From: Symbiodinium sp. CCMP2592
Taxonomy: Eukaryota > Sar > Dinophyceae > Suessiales > Symbiodiniaceae
Direction of reading: 5' to 3'
Length of the DNA: 64,000 nt
NCBI GenBank assembly: GCA_905221615.1
Contig: CAJNDT010004558.1
Span: 310,001 to 374,000 of the forward strand
The notes under the pieces were generated by a model. The model had not been told where the DNA came from. It was given only the letters and a program-made list of their open reading frames with translations, and did no database searches. The stretch's first letter is position 1. Every line of letters starts with the position of its first letter. A program made the translations under genes and the position numbers. This document shows, piece after piece, positions 9,851 to 19,639 of the stretch.

Positions 9851-10018
9851 TGGCCCTCGATGCTCTCTGAGCCTTCGGGCATGAGGGGTGAGATTCCCTT
9901 GGTTTCTTTTTGAAGTGAGATCACCTGATGTGGTCATGAGGCGGTGAGTTTCTCTGATTTTTTGAACATGAGCAGAAGCTGTGAGCATGCCAGCAAAAGT
10001 CAGGAGAATGTGCGCTTT
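9851..10018 (+). repeat. ~170-bp block nearly identical to 7742-7915
   Basis: Second copy of the block described at 7742-7915. After it, 10020-10150 is CCCTAA/CCTGAA-rich telomere-like filler with no gene seen. Confidence 0.85.
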
Positions 10019-10224
10019 GATTGGCCCTGAGATACCCTAAAACCCCCAAGCCCTAATAATCCTGAATAATTACGTTGAAGCCCTAGTCCCGAATACCCTG
10101 GAACCCTTAACCCTGACGGAGCCCCGTAAGCTTAAGTCTAAGGCCATAAGTACCCATAAGCAGCCCCATCCGAGGTGCTACGATGAGATGAGGAGCAGAG
10201 TGCAGCGAGGAGTTGCGGGGCACA

Positions 10225-10338
10225 GCAGTAGTAGTAGTAGAAGTAGTAGTAGTAGTAGCACTAGTAGTAGTAGTAGTAGTAGTAACAGTAGTAGTAGTAG
10301 TAGTAGTAGTACTAGTGGTAGTAGTCGTAGTACTAGTC

Positions 10339-10390
<52 letters not shown>

Positions 10391-10585
10391 CAATAGTGGC
10401 ACTAGTGGCACTAGTAGTAGACTAGTAGTACTAGTAGTACTAGTAGTACTAGTAGTACTAGTAGGACTAGAAGTACTAGTAGTACTAGTACTAGTATTCG
10501 TACTAGTACTCAAGTACTAGTAGTAGTGGCACAAGAGGGATGGGTTCTAGTAGTAGTAGTAGTAGTAGTAGTAGTAATAATTAGT
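10225..10585. repeat. (AGT)n / (ACT AGT)n microsatellite
   Basis: Long AGT tract interrupted by ACTAGT steps, ending near 10585. It yields poly-Ser, poly-Val and poly-Leu ORFs in several frames, which are artefacts. No gene is seen from 10586 to about 11100 apart from TGAG-rich sequence. Confidence 0.95.
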
Positions 10586-11107
10586 AACAATCAACATAAG
10601 TTTGGTTTCTAATGGCCCTAAACCCTACGCCTTGCACCCTGAATGTCTTGCTGAGCCCTCATGAGATGCTCATGGCCTTGCATGCTCTGCCCATACTTTT
10701 GTTGCTGCACATTCATGAGTGATTGGGGCATGAGCTCTGAGACTTTGTGTTTTTATCGCGATCACATGATGTGGTCATGAGATTCAATAGGGAATGAGAT
10801 GAAGCTTGTCTCATGACAGAAAAAGTCATGAGCCGGGAGATGTGATGGGGCGAAATTAGAGGGTGTCGTGTTTGGTGGCGGTTTGGTTGCGGGATTAAGC
10901 TATTTTTTAAGCATGACTCATCATGGGCATGAGTGAGTTTCCTGATGATTCCTGATGGGCATCAGTGAGTTTGCTGACAAGTCAGCATCTGTCAGTGAGA
11001 TGAGAGAGAGCTTCAGTGCAGGCAGCATCATGAGCATTGTTTTTGAGTTTTGTGTAAGGTTAAGCCCATGACCCGTAAGCCCCATCTGAGATCGCCGTGA
11101 GCCCGCC

Positions 11108-11227
11108 ATGGTGTGGACCGTCGGGCTGCATAAGCAGCTTGAGCTCTGCAAGAATCGATATGAGTGCCTAGAGCATGAGCAAGAGCAATGGCAGGAGTGG
11201 GCTGTGAAAATAAGTTTCATAATTTAG
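11108..11227 (+). CDS. Exon-like ORF, Glu/Gln/Trp-rich
   Basis: 39 codons from ATG 11108: MVWTVGLHKQLELCKNRYEC then LEHEQEQWQEW. The composition (amphipathic, acidic, Trp) looks coding rather than random, but no homologue is in the window and the exon limits are guesses. Confidence 0.3.
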   Translation: MVWTVGLHKQLELCKNRYECLEHEQEQWQEWAVKISFII

Positions 11228-11281
11228 CAATAAATGTTTCTTGGTGTTAATGAGGGTTAAGATAGCAATGGCAAGGAGCCC

Positions 11282-11455
11282 AGCCATGAGGAAGCATGGG
11301 ACGATGCATGGGACGATTCATGGGACCCCTACTTTGACTGGAAGGCCCTTGATGAGATCGAGCCCTACAGTCTTGAGGACATGGCAGTGATGGGCAGGTT
11401 TCAGGATTGGATTAGCATAATTATGTTCCAAGCGCTTTTTTACATGGGATCCTGA
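11282..11455 (+). CDS. Exon-like ORF, Asp/Trp-rich
   Basis: 57 open codons. The frame has an internal repeat (EEAWDDAWDDSWDPYFDW) followed by an acidic helix (KALDEIEPYSLEDMAVMG). An AG immediately precedes it, fitting an exon start. Trp/Asp-rich modules also occur in the 52-63 kb gene region. Function unknown. Confidence 0.4.
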   Translation, partial: SHEEAWDDAWDDSWDPYFDWKALDEIEPYSLEDMAVMGRFQDWISIIMFQALFYMGS

Positions 11456-11669
11456 TAAGAACTTCTAAGCATTAGTTTAGTATCTTTTTGTTGGTGTTTG
11501 TATTGATTAGTACTCGTATTCGTTTTGATGTTTGCATTCGTATTGGTATGAATCTCAGTATTAGTACTAGAACTAGTATTTGTTATTGATATTTGTATTG
11601 GTATTCGTATCAGTATTAATTAGTATTGGTATTAGTCTTAGTATTAATACTAAAATATTTGATTACCTC

Positions 11670-12257
11670 ATGAGGCTTTGCTGGGCCGATGAGTTTGAGC
11701 GGATGGCGATGGTTCGTTCGGGCAATGAGACAGAGGAGGACGTGAGGCCGCAATCGCGGCGGGTGAGGCCGCATGTCCCCCATGTCATGAGGCCACTGAA
11801 GAGCACCATGAGCATGAGAAAAAAGAAGGCCGTGAGCAGAGCTGAGGCAGGCATCAGCACATGGGCTCATGAGACACGCAGCAAGAGCACATGGGCACAT
11901 GACACAGGCAACGTGAAAGGCTGCATGAGACATGAGCTGCTGGCCCGGCTTCGAAGTATCATCCGCGAAATGCAGTGGATGAGAAGTAAGATGTTTTCTC
12001 AGTTCATGAGGGCAATGAGAAAAGCAATGAGAAAGTCTGAGAAAGCCAGGCGGCATGAGAGCAGGGAGGCTGAGAAGCCCACCTCGCAATTCTTCGATTG
12101 GGATGAGCTGGATAAGAAGGAAAGAAGCCATGAGGCAATGAGAGAGTCTGAGAAAGCCAGGCGGCATGAGAGAAGGGAGGCCGAGAAGCCCAGCTCCCAA
12201 TTCTTCGATTGGAATGAGCTGGATAAGAAGGATAGAAGGCACAAGGCAAGCGGTTAA
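11670..12257 (+). CDS. Charged repeat protein exon (two 33-residue-type repeats)
   Basis: About 195 codons from ATG 11670 to the stop at 12257. The C-terminal half holds two copies of a charged unit (SEKARRHE.REAEKP.SQFFDW, then ELDKK), predicted to be helical. Met-Ser, Asp-Glu and His-Glu pairs are very frequent, reflecting TGAG enrichment in the DNA. It is probably the last exon of the gene whose pieces lie upstream. I do not recognise it. Confidence 0.5.
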   Translation: MRLCWADEFERMAMVRSGNETEEDVRPQSRRVRPHVPHVMRPLKSTMSMRKKKAVSRAEAGISTWAHETRSKSTWAHDTGNVKGCMRHELLARLRSIIREMQWMRSKMFSQFMRAMRKAMRKSEKARRHESREAEKPTSQFFDWDELDKKERSHEAMRESEKARRHERREAEKPSSQFFDWNELDKKDRRHKASG

Positions 12258-12294
12258 TATATCATTGCATGAGCATGTTTTAAACAGTATACAT

Positions 12295-12330
12295 ATAAGT
12301 ATTTGTATATATATATATATATACAAATGT
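12295..12330. repeat. Short AT microsatellite
   Basis: Alternating TA from about 12305, directly downstream of the charged repeat exon. No gene is seen between 12258 and the start of the tandem array near 12370. Confidence 0.85.
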
Positions 12331-12369
12331 GATGTAACAGCATGAATAGGCACACATAGGCCCGCTCGG

Positions 12370-15300
12370 CAAAGCCGCACCCTTTTAATCAGGACCCAAA
12401 GCTTCCCTGATTATTTGCGGAACCCTTGAGGCTAAGCGATGGCCTTGCAGGACTCCTCAAATTGCGTTCTGTGCGATTAAATGTGCTGTGGAATGGTAGT
12501 GGAGCTTGCCTTATGATTGCATCATTATGCTTTGGATTGGTAGGGGAGCCTTTCTTATGATTGTTGAGTGCAGAGCCAGAGGCACCTTCCGACCGGACAC
12601 ACCGGCGACCGGCCCTGCTAATCAGGACCCCAAAGCTTGCTCCTTTATTNNNNNNNNNNNNNNNNNNNNNNNNNNNNNNNNNNNNNNNNNNNNNNNNNNN
12701 NNNNNNNNNNNNNNNNNNNNNNNNNNNNNNNNNNNNNNNNNNNNNNNNNCATTGCTTTTGCCAAACCCACAACCACTCCCCCATGCAGAGCTTTCCCTGA
12801 TGATTGCTGAGTGCAAAGCCAGAGGCACCTTCCGACCGCACACACCGGCGACCGGCCCTGCTAATCAGGACCCCAGAGCTTGCTCCTTTATTTGTGGTGT
12901 CAGGCACCCAAAGGGGGGTAGCCTTGCAGAACTTGAGAAATCGCATTCTTTGAGAGGCCTTTGACAAAGAAATCATTACTTTCTGGAGGCCTGCAGTTTG
13001 GCCGGCAGCAGAACTTTCCTGATCATTGCTTTTGCCAAACCCACAACCACTACCCCATGCAGAGCTTTCCCTGATGATTGCTGATTGCAAAGCCAGAGGC
13101 GCCTTCCGACCGCACACACCGGCGACCGGCCCTGCTAATCAGGACCCCAGAGCTTGCTCCTTTATTTGTGGTGTCAGGCACCCAAAGGGGGGTAGCCTTG
13201 CAGAACTTGAGAAATCGCATTCTTTGACAGGCCTTTGATAAAGAAATCATTACTTTCTGGAGGCCTGCGGAACTTTCCTGATCACTGCTTTTGCCAAACC
13301 CACAACCACTCCCCCCTGCAGAACTTTCCCTGATGATAGCTGATTGCAAAGCCAGAGGCACCTCCTGACCGCACACACCGGCGACCGGCCCTGCTAATCA
13401 GGACCCCAGAGCTTGCTCCTTTATTTGTGGTGTGAGGCACCCAAAGGGGGGTAGCCTTGCAGAACTTGAGAAATCGCATTCTTTGAGAGGCCGTTGATAA
13501 AGAAATCATTACTTGCTGGAGGCCTGCGGTTTGGCCGGCAGCAGAACTTTCCTGATCATTGCTTTTGCCAAAACCACAACCACTCCCCCATGCAGAGTTT
13601 TCCCTGATTGATTGCTGATTGCAAAGCCAGAGGCACCTTCCGACCGGACACACCGGCGACCGGCCCTGCTAATCAGGACCCCAGAGCTTGCTCCTTTATT
13701 TGTGGTGTCAGGCACCCAGAGGGGGGTAGCCTTGCAGAACTTGAGAAATCGCATTCTTTGAGAGGCCTTTGATAAAGAAATCATTACTTTCTGGAGGCCT
13801 GCAGTTTGGCCGGCAGAAGAACTTTCCTGATCATTGCTTTTGCCAAACCCACAACCACTCCCCCATGCAGAGCTTTCTGTGATGATTGCTGATTGCAAAG
13901 CCAGAGGCACCTTCCGACTGCACACACCGGCGACCGGCCCTGCTAATCAGGACCCCAGAGCTTGCTCCTTTATTTGTGGTGTCAGGCACCCAAAGGGGGG
14001 TAGCCTTGCAGAACTTGAGAAATCGCATTTTTTGAGAGGCCGTTGATAAAGAAATCATTACTTTCTGGAGGCCTGCGGTTTGGCCGGCAGCAGAACTTTC
14101 CTGATCATTGCTTTTGCCAAAACCACAACCACTCCCCCATGCAGAGCTTTCCCTGATGATTGCTGATTGCAAAGCCAGAGGCACCTTCCGACCGCACACG
14201 CCGGCGACCGGCCCTGCTAATCAGGACCCCAGAGCTTGCTCCTTTATTTGTGGTGTCAGGCACCCAAAGGGGGGTAGCCTTGCAGAACTTGAGAAATCGC
14301 ATTCTTTGAGAGGCCGTTGATAAAGAAATCATTACTTTCTTGAGGCCTGCAGTTTGGCCGGCAGAAGAACTTTCTTGATCATTGCTTTTGCCAAACCCAC
14401 ACCCACTCCCGCATGCAGAGCTTTCCCTGATGATTGCTGATTGCAAAGCCAGAGGCACCTTCCGACCGCACACACCGGCGACCGGCCCTGCTAATCAGGA
14501 CCCCAGAGCTTGCTCCTTTATTTGTGGTGTCAGGCACCCACAGGGGGGTAGCCTTGCAGAACTTGAGAAATCGCATTCTTTGAGAGGCCTTTGATAAAGA
14601 AATCATTACTTTCTGGAGGCCTGCGGTTTGGCCGGCGCCAGAACTTTCCTGATCATTGCTTTTGCCAAACCCAGAACCACTTACCCATGCAGAGCTTTCC
14701 CTGATGATTGCTGATTGCAAAGCCAGAGGCACCTTCCGACCGGACACACCGGCGACCGGCCCTGCTAATCAGGACCCCAGAGCTTGCTCCTTTATTTGTG
14801 GTGTCCGGCACCCAAAGGGGGGTAGCCTTGCAGAACTTGAGAAATCGCATTCTTTGAGAGGCCTTTGATAAAGAAATCATTACTTTCTTGAGGCCTGCGG
14901 ACCCTTCCTGATCATTGCTTTTGCCAAACCCACAACCACTCCCCCATGCAGAGCTTTCCCTGATGATTGCTGATTGCAAAGCCAGAGGCACCTTCCGACC
15001 TGACACACCGCCGACCGGCCCTGCTAATCAGGACCCCAGAGCTTGCTCCTTTATTTGTGGTGTCAGGCACCCAAAGGGGGGTAGCCTTGCAGAACTTGAG
15101 AAATCGCATTTTTTGAGAGGCCTTTGATAAAGAAATCATTACTTTCTGGAGGCCTGCGGTTTGGCCGGCAGCAGAACTTTCTTGATCATTGCTTTTGCCA
15201 AACCCACAACCACTCCCCCATGCAGAGCTTTCTGTGATGATTGCTGCTTGCAAAGCCAGAGGCACCTTCCGACCGCACACACCGGCGACCGGCCCTGCTA

Positions 15301-15660
15301 ATCAGGACCCCAGAGCTTGCTCCTTTATATTTGTGGTGTCAGGCACCCAAAGGGGGGTAGCTTTGCAGAACTTGAGAAATCGCTTTCTTTGAGAGGCCTT
15401 TGATAAAGAAATCAATGCTTTCTGGAGGCCTGCGGTTTGGCCGGCAGCAGAACTTTCCACAACCACCACATGCACAGCTTTCTTTATGATTGCTGATCCA
15501 AACCAGACCCACACGCCGGCGACCGGCCCTGCTAATGAGGATTTCAACGCTTGCTCCTTTATTTGTGGTGTACATGCACATTTCCTTTTGATTGCTGATC
15601 CAAACCAGAGCCACAGGCCGGCGACCGGCCCTGCTAATCAGGACCCCAGAGCTTGCTCCT
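12370..15660. repeat. Tandem array A, ~274-bp unit
   Basis: About twelve visible copies plus an N gap. Copies are marked by CTAATCAGGACCCC at about 12619, 12863, 13137, 13398, 13671, 13946, 14218, 14492, 14767, 15028, 15299 and 15637. The usual spacing is 273-275 bp, with some 259-bp units. Each copy contains GGCGACCGGCCCTGCTAATC, CTTTATTTGTGGTGTCAGGC and GCAGAACTTGAGAAATCGC. Both strands stay open over 70-120 codons per unit (for example a minus-strand VPDTTNKGASSGVLISRAGR), but divergence shows no codon-level constraint that I can see, so no gene is called. Confidence 0.95.
12650..12749. other. Assembly gap (100 N)
   Basis: Exactly 100 N inside array A, the conventional placeholder for a gap of unknown size. 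The true copy number of the array is therefore not known. Confidence 0.99.
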
Positions 15661-15675
15661 TTCGAGTTCGATTCA

Positions 15676-15790
15676 ATAGATAGTTACACATGCATAGTCG
15701 ACATAGATAGTTACACATGCTTAGTTGACATAGATAGTTACACATGCTTACTTGACATAGATAGTTACACATGCATAGTTAACATACATA
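15676..15790. repeat. 27-bp tandem repeat, four copies
   Basis: Four copies of GATAGTTACACATGC followed by TTAGTTGACATA-type sequence, just upstream of the transposase-like gene. Possible promoter-proximal repeat; no function can be inferred. Confidence 0.9.
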
Positions 15791-15869
15791 CACAGACTTA
15801 GATTTTATAGTGGTGCGGCTATTTTTTTCCTGACATCAGGCAGAACAGCAGAGACAGCATTGGAGTGCC

Positions 15870-17351
15870 ATGATGAAGATGAGAGGAGGAGGAGGAGGTG
15901 AGACTCAGCGATCGGACACACATGAGACGATGGAAGAGACAAGCGATGTAGACCTAGAAGCGACGAATGAGGAGGCTGTCTCTGAGGAAAAGCCTGTGCC
16001 CGAAGATGAGCAGGCAGATCTTGAGCAGGAGAAGCCTGCTGATGGGGAGGATGCCGCTCATGAGGAGGCTGCCTCGAAGGAAAGGGCTGGGCGCGATGAT
16101 GAGCAGACATATTTTGAGCAGGAGAAGCCTGCTGATGGGGAGGATGCCGTTCATGAGGAGGCTGCCTCGAAGGAAAGGCCTGGGCGCGATGATGAGCAGA
16201 CAGATCTTGAGCAGGAGAAGCCTGCTGATGGGGAGGATGCCGTTGATGACAGCATGGCTGTTGATGACTCACTGGCTGCCGATGATGAGAAACAAAATCA
16301 AGAGGAGGAGCAAGAAGAGGATGAGGAGGCTGATCATGAGCAGCACATTGGGACTGCTGAGGAAGGGAGCCAGCTTGTTGCGGCAAATGAGGCTTCGGAT
16401 GATGACTTGCAAGTCATGACTCCTGTCAAGCATGCACCGCATGAGGTGCTTGTCGTGACTCCGGTGAGGCGACAGCTGAGCTTCGGATCAGAGGCTTCAT
16501 CAGCTTCAGACAAGAGCATGAGGCAAGTTGGCCTAATGAGATTCTGGTCGCCGGCGGGAGCATCAGACAAGAGCATGAGCTCTCCCGTGGGCTCTCCGCT
16601 GGCAGACCTGGAGGAATATCCTGAGGCGCCTCCCAGAAAGCCGAATAGGATGAGCATGGAAGATACCATAAGAGGCATGCTGCGGAGAGGTGAGCTGAGT
16701 GTGGGTGGTCAGCGGTTGAGCTTGACCGCTGAGAACATGAGAAGTGTTCATGAGTCGATGAGAAAGAGCACTGCAAGTCGAGGGCGGCCGATCAAATCCT
16801 CGAATGAGCTCAGAGGAGTCTTGGGCGGAAGGAAAACCAACCGCAGGGCCAAGAATGAGAAACCACGTCAGTTTGAGATCGCGATAAGCATGAAGCATGC
16901 CATCTGCAAAGAGATGTATGAGCAGCGGCTGAGATTTCCCAACGAGAGTTCCATGCTTGATGAGTTTTCCCGGGCCAAAAGCATCAGAAAAGATCGGCTG
17001 CAAGAGATATGGGCAAACAGAGCCGAATGGGCAAAGATGAGCCAGCATGGGAGAGCCAATGCCTCGGCCAATGAGATGAAGGGAACAAAGGCTCGCTTGA
17101 GACGAGAGGGAGGAGGCACCAAGAGGGAATTTCCTGAGCTGGTTGAGAAGGTGAGGCACTGGCTGGATAAGGAGAGGTCGCATGGGCATGTGGTCCTGGC
17201 AAAGCATTTGGCCATGACCTATGGGTCATTCCTCAAAGTGAGGGCTGATGAGCTGTCCACCCTGCTGGAGAATGAGGACTTGAGTATCCCTGACCGAAAG
17301 GCCTATCAGTTGAAGCGAGACAAGGCGAGGAACCATGGAAACTTTCACTAA
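15870..17351 (+). CDS. Transposase-derived gene, block 1: acidic N-terminus and CENP-B/Tc5-type DNA-binding domain
   Basis: 493 codons from ATG 15870. Residues about 25-150 are a Glu/Asp-rich region with three ~34-residue repeats built around EQEKPADGEDAVHEEAASKE. A Ser-rich basic linker follows (about 190-330). The last ~80 residues (PELVEKVRHWLDKERSHGHV, then VLAKHLAM) look like the helix-turn-helix of CENP-B/Tc5 transposases, which binds DNA ahead of a DDE_1 domain. The matching catalytic parts lie in the next two ORFs, so this is read as exon 1 of one gene; the splice donor was not resolved. TGAG occurs roughly every 35 bases across frames. It may be an active transposase or a domesticated gene. 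Confidence 0.7.
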   Translation: MMKMRGGGGGETQRSDTHETMEETSDVDLEATNEEAVSEEKPVPEDEQADLEQEKPADGEDAAHEEAASKERAGRDDEQTYFEQEKPADGEDAVHEEAASKERPGRDDEQTDLEQEKPADGEDAVDDSMAVDDSLAADDEKQNQEEEQEEDEEADHEQHIGTAEEGSQLVAANEASDDDLQVMTPVKHAPHEVLVVTPVRRQLSFGSEASSASDKSMRQVGLMRFWSPAGASDKSMSSPVGSPLADLEEYPEAPPRKPNRMSMEDTIRGMLRRGELSVGGQRLSLTAENMRSVHESMRKSTASRGRPIKSSNELRGVLGGRKTNRRAKNEKPRQFEIAISMKHAICKEMYEQRLRFPNESSMLDEFSRAKSIRKDRLQEIWANRAEWAKMSQHGRANASANEMKGTKARLRREGGGTKREFPELVEKVRHWLDKERSHGHVVLAKHLAMTYGSFLKVRADELSTLLENEDLSIPDRKAYQLKRDKARNHGNFH

Positions 17352-17600
17352 ACCTCAAATCCTAAAACCCCTAATGAAGCCCTGAAGCTTAAACCCTCAA
17401 ACCCTTCATAAAATCCTAAACCCAAGAATCAGTTAGATTATCGTATTTGGATTTCAATCCCCTGAACTAAACTCAAGCGCTAAACCTAGACCTTGAGCTT
17501 TAAGCACTATAAAGTGTCATCAGGAACCCTGAAATAGGCAATTAATTTAGTATCCCAAAGCTCAAGTAAAACTTGAACCATAACCCTAAGCCCTAAACCC
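17352..17600 (+). other. Apparent intron 1 of transposase-like gene, telomere-like filler
   Basis: About 250 bp rich in CCTAAA/ACCCTAA variants with stops in all frames, between two blocks that together form one transposase. Exact GT/AG ends were not fixed. Confidence 0.5.
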
Positions 17601-18332
17601 ATGAAGCAGGCCATGAGCCAGCACAAAGTGATCATGAGCACTTCCAAATCAGCCGATAAGAGAGGGGCAATCTTGGCGAGATGGTTGGGTGCGTCCATAA
17701 GAGTGCCGAACCTGACCACCCAGATCAGCGAAGTTGAAATGCAGGTCAGGGCTGAGCTCTCGTGGCAATACCACGATTACTTCATGAGCATCATCAGCCG
17801 GGGCGACGATGAGCTGCGGAAGTTTTGCGCCAAGATGAGCGAGGTGACGCCTGAGGTGAGAAAGAGATGTGTCATGGGATTCAGCGATCAGGTGCCCTTA
17901 TGGCTTAAGAAAACTTCACGTCGTGAGGTCTTCGCTAAGTGGGAAGTCCCCACTAAGAAGAGGAAGATGAGCACTGGGCCTGAATTCGAGATGTTGGCCG
18001 ATGAGCACGAACCAAAGCATGAGGAGCAGCCGCATGACGCACCAAACCAGCCGCATGAGGACCAGCCGCATGAGGACCAGCCGCATGACACATGGGAGTT
18101 GGCGAAGCCCGGCAGTGATGAGCAGCGAAAGCACTTGACTTCGAGGCGTGAGGAAAAGTCAGATCGCTTTCGGGTCACCTTTGAGGCGAATCAGCTGGTG
18201 AGCTCATGGTTTGATCCTGAGAAAGACCCCACGGGCCATGTGATCAGAGGCACTCTGATTGTGCCTGGCTCCCATGGGAACTTGGCCAACATTGATGAGC
18301 GAGGCTGCTGGATCGGGGATGAGAAACCCTAA
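17601..18332 (+). CDS. Transposase-derived gene, block 2: first part of DDE_1-like catalytic domain
   Basis: 243 codons. The segment MGFSDQVPLWLKK resembles the region of pogo/Tc5 (DDE_1) transposases that carries the first catalytic aspartate, usually ...DE/DQ.P. Downstream are NLS-like KKRKM, a His/Gln/Glu repeat (QPHEDQPHEDQPHD) and an RVTFEANQLVSSW...GTLIVPG stretch suggestive of the central beta strands. Block 3 carries the remaining catalytic elements. ATG 17601 need not be the start if this is an internal exon. Confidence 0.6.
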   Translation: MKQAMSQHKVIMSTSKSADKRGAILARWLGASIRVPNLTTQISEVEMQVRAELSWQYHDYFMSIISRGDDELRKFCAKMSEVTPEVRKRCVMGFSDQVPLWLKKTSRREVFAKWEVPTKKRKMSTGPEFEMLADEHEPKHEEQPHDAPNQPHEDQPHEDQPHDTWELAKPGSDEQRKHLTSRREEKSDRFRVTFEANQLVSSWFDPEKDPTGHVIRGTLIVPGSHGNLANIDERGCWIGDEKP

Positions 18333-18488
18333 CCCCTAAACCCGAAACCCCCAAGCCCGACTTAATCCTAGTTAAACCCTAACTAATTAGACCGTCGATG
18401 AAACAGGCAATTGGATTCGGGATGAGCGATTCCATTACAATGGGCAAGACCGGATGCATAAGAAACTTGGTGTCAGTGTTGAGAAGTA

Positions 18489-19622
18489 TTGAGCTGCATT
18501 CAATCATTTTCTTCGTGTGGAACTACGAATCTGAAAGTTCTAAATCATGTATTACCCGGGGCTCTTAAACGAAAGACCAGGAAGGGAATGAGCGCTGGAA
18601 GGACATTGGGGGCATGGAGAAAGTTGAGAAGTGAGTCGCCTGAGCTGCTGACGCATTTCAACGTCATGAGTCAGCCAGCATCGAACACGGATGGTGTACT
18701 TCTTCCATGGGGGATCATGGAGTCCGCAGCTGAGTACCCTTTGTCCTTATGGATGAGGGACTGCTATGGACCTGCATTCAGTGAGGCGAGCATGAGATCC
18801 ATGTTCCTGAGCCATCAGATCCCATCATTAGTGTTGCCGAAGATGACATCATTGCTTCAGCTCACGGACACGGACTTTAGCCATGCCTTCAAGGCTGCCG
18901 TGAGAAGAAGCCTGGATGAGCAACACCGGCGGCATGAGCCAGGCACAAATGCGAGGGATGGGCCGATGCATGAGTCGTTTACGAAACTGGGCATCCGTGA
19001 GATGGCGAAAGCCCTCCATGAGGCCATGGAACACATGATCAAATTGAATGAGGAAACAAACTGGGTTTTGGCCGGCTTGAGAAGGAATGGATGGTTGGCA
19101 CTGCGGCCAGATGAGACGGGAAAGCTCAAGAAATGTGATGATCAGCCATGGGCACAAGGCATGCGATTGGGCTGCAAACGAGTTGATGAGAGATGGCTCA
19201 AGAACCGCTTCCTGCATTTGAGTGATGAGGGCATCGTGAGTCCGCCGAATTGGGCAAGAGTGGACGGAGCAAAAGATCTCAGCGACTTTGTCCATTGGCA
19301 TTACGATGAGGCACGGAAAACTGAGGCAGATGCCGTCATCGAATTGGATGACCCTGATCATGAACTTGATGAGCCTGAATGGCAACAAGCCGCCCAATAT
19401 CAGCTGCCGCTGGACATGAGACGGTCATTGGCTGAGTATGAGAAGAACATCACTGATGAGGCTAAAAAGCTGAGAGCAGACCGCATGAAAAAAACTGTGA
19501 AGAGACGAGAACAACGAGATGCCCTGAAGAAACTGTCTGATGAGACGAAGGAAGAGCTGAGAGCCACACTGCAGAGCACATCAAGGCATGGGGGTGGGGG
19601 TGGGGGTGGCGGGCTTCGGTAA
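18489..19622 (+). CDS. Transposase-derived gene, block 3: rest of DDE_1-like catalytic domain and charged C-terminus
   Basis: The segment HQIPSLVLPKMTSLLQLTDT followed by DFSHAFKAAVRR closely follows the DDE_1 pattern 'LPPhtThllQPlDvgvFgplK', so the TD of LQLTDTD is the likely third acidic residue. Upstream, WMRDCYGPAFSEASMRSM replaces the usual DGHxxH stretch. The C-terminal ~120 residues are charged and end in a Gly run. The first ~40 codons may be intron or a divergent exon. Probably joined to blocks 1 and 2. Family DDE_1/pogo-like is likely; catalytic competence is unproven because the middle acidic residue was not assigned. Confidence 0.65.
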   Translation: MSCIQSFSSCGTTNLKVLNHVLPGALKRKTRKGMSAGRTLGAWRKLRSESPELLTHFNVMSQPASNTDGVLLPWGIMESAAEYPLSLWMRDCYGPAFSEASMRSMFLSHQIPSLVLPKMTSLLQLTDTDFSHAFKAAVRRSLDEQHRRHEPGTNARDGPMHESFTKLGIREMAKALHEAMEHMIKLNEETNWVLAGLRRNGWLALRPDETGKLKKCDDQPWAQGMRLGCKRVDERWLKNRFLHLSDEGIVSPPNWARVDGAKDLSDFVHWHYDEARKTEADAVIELDDPDHELDEPEWQQAAQYQLPLDMRRSLAEYEKNITDEAKKLRADRMKKTVKRREQRDALKKLSDETKEELRATLQSTSRHGGGGGGGGLR

Positions 19623-19639
19623 AGGGGGAGAGGTCCTGC

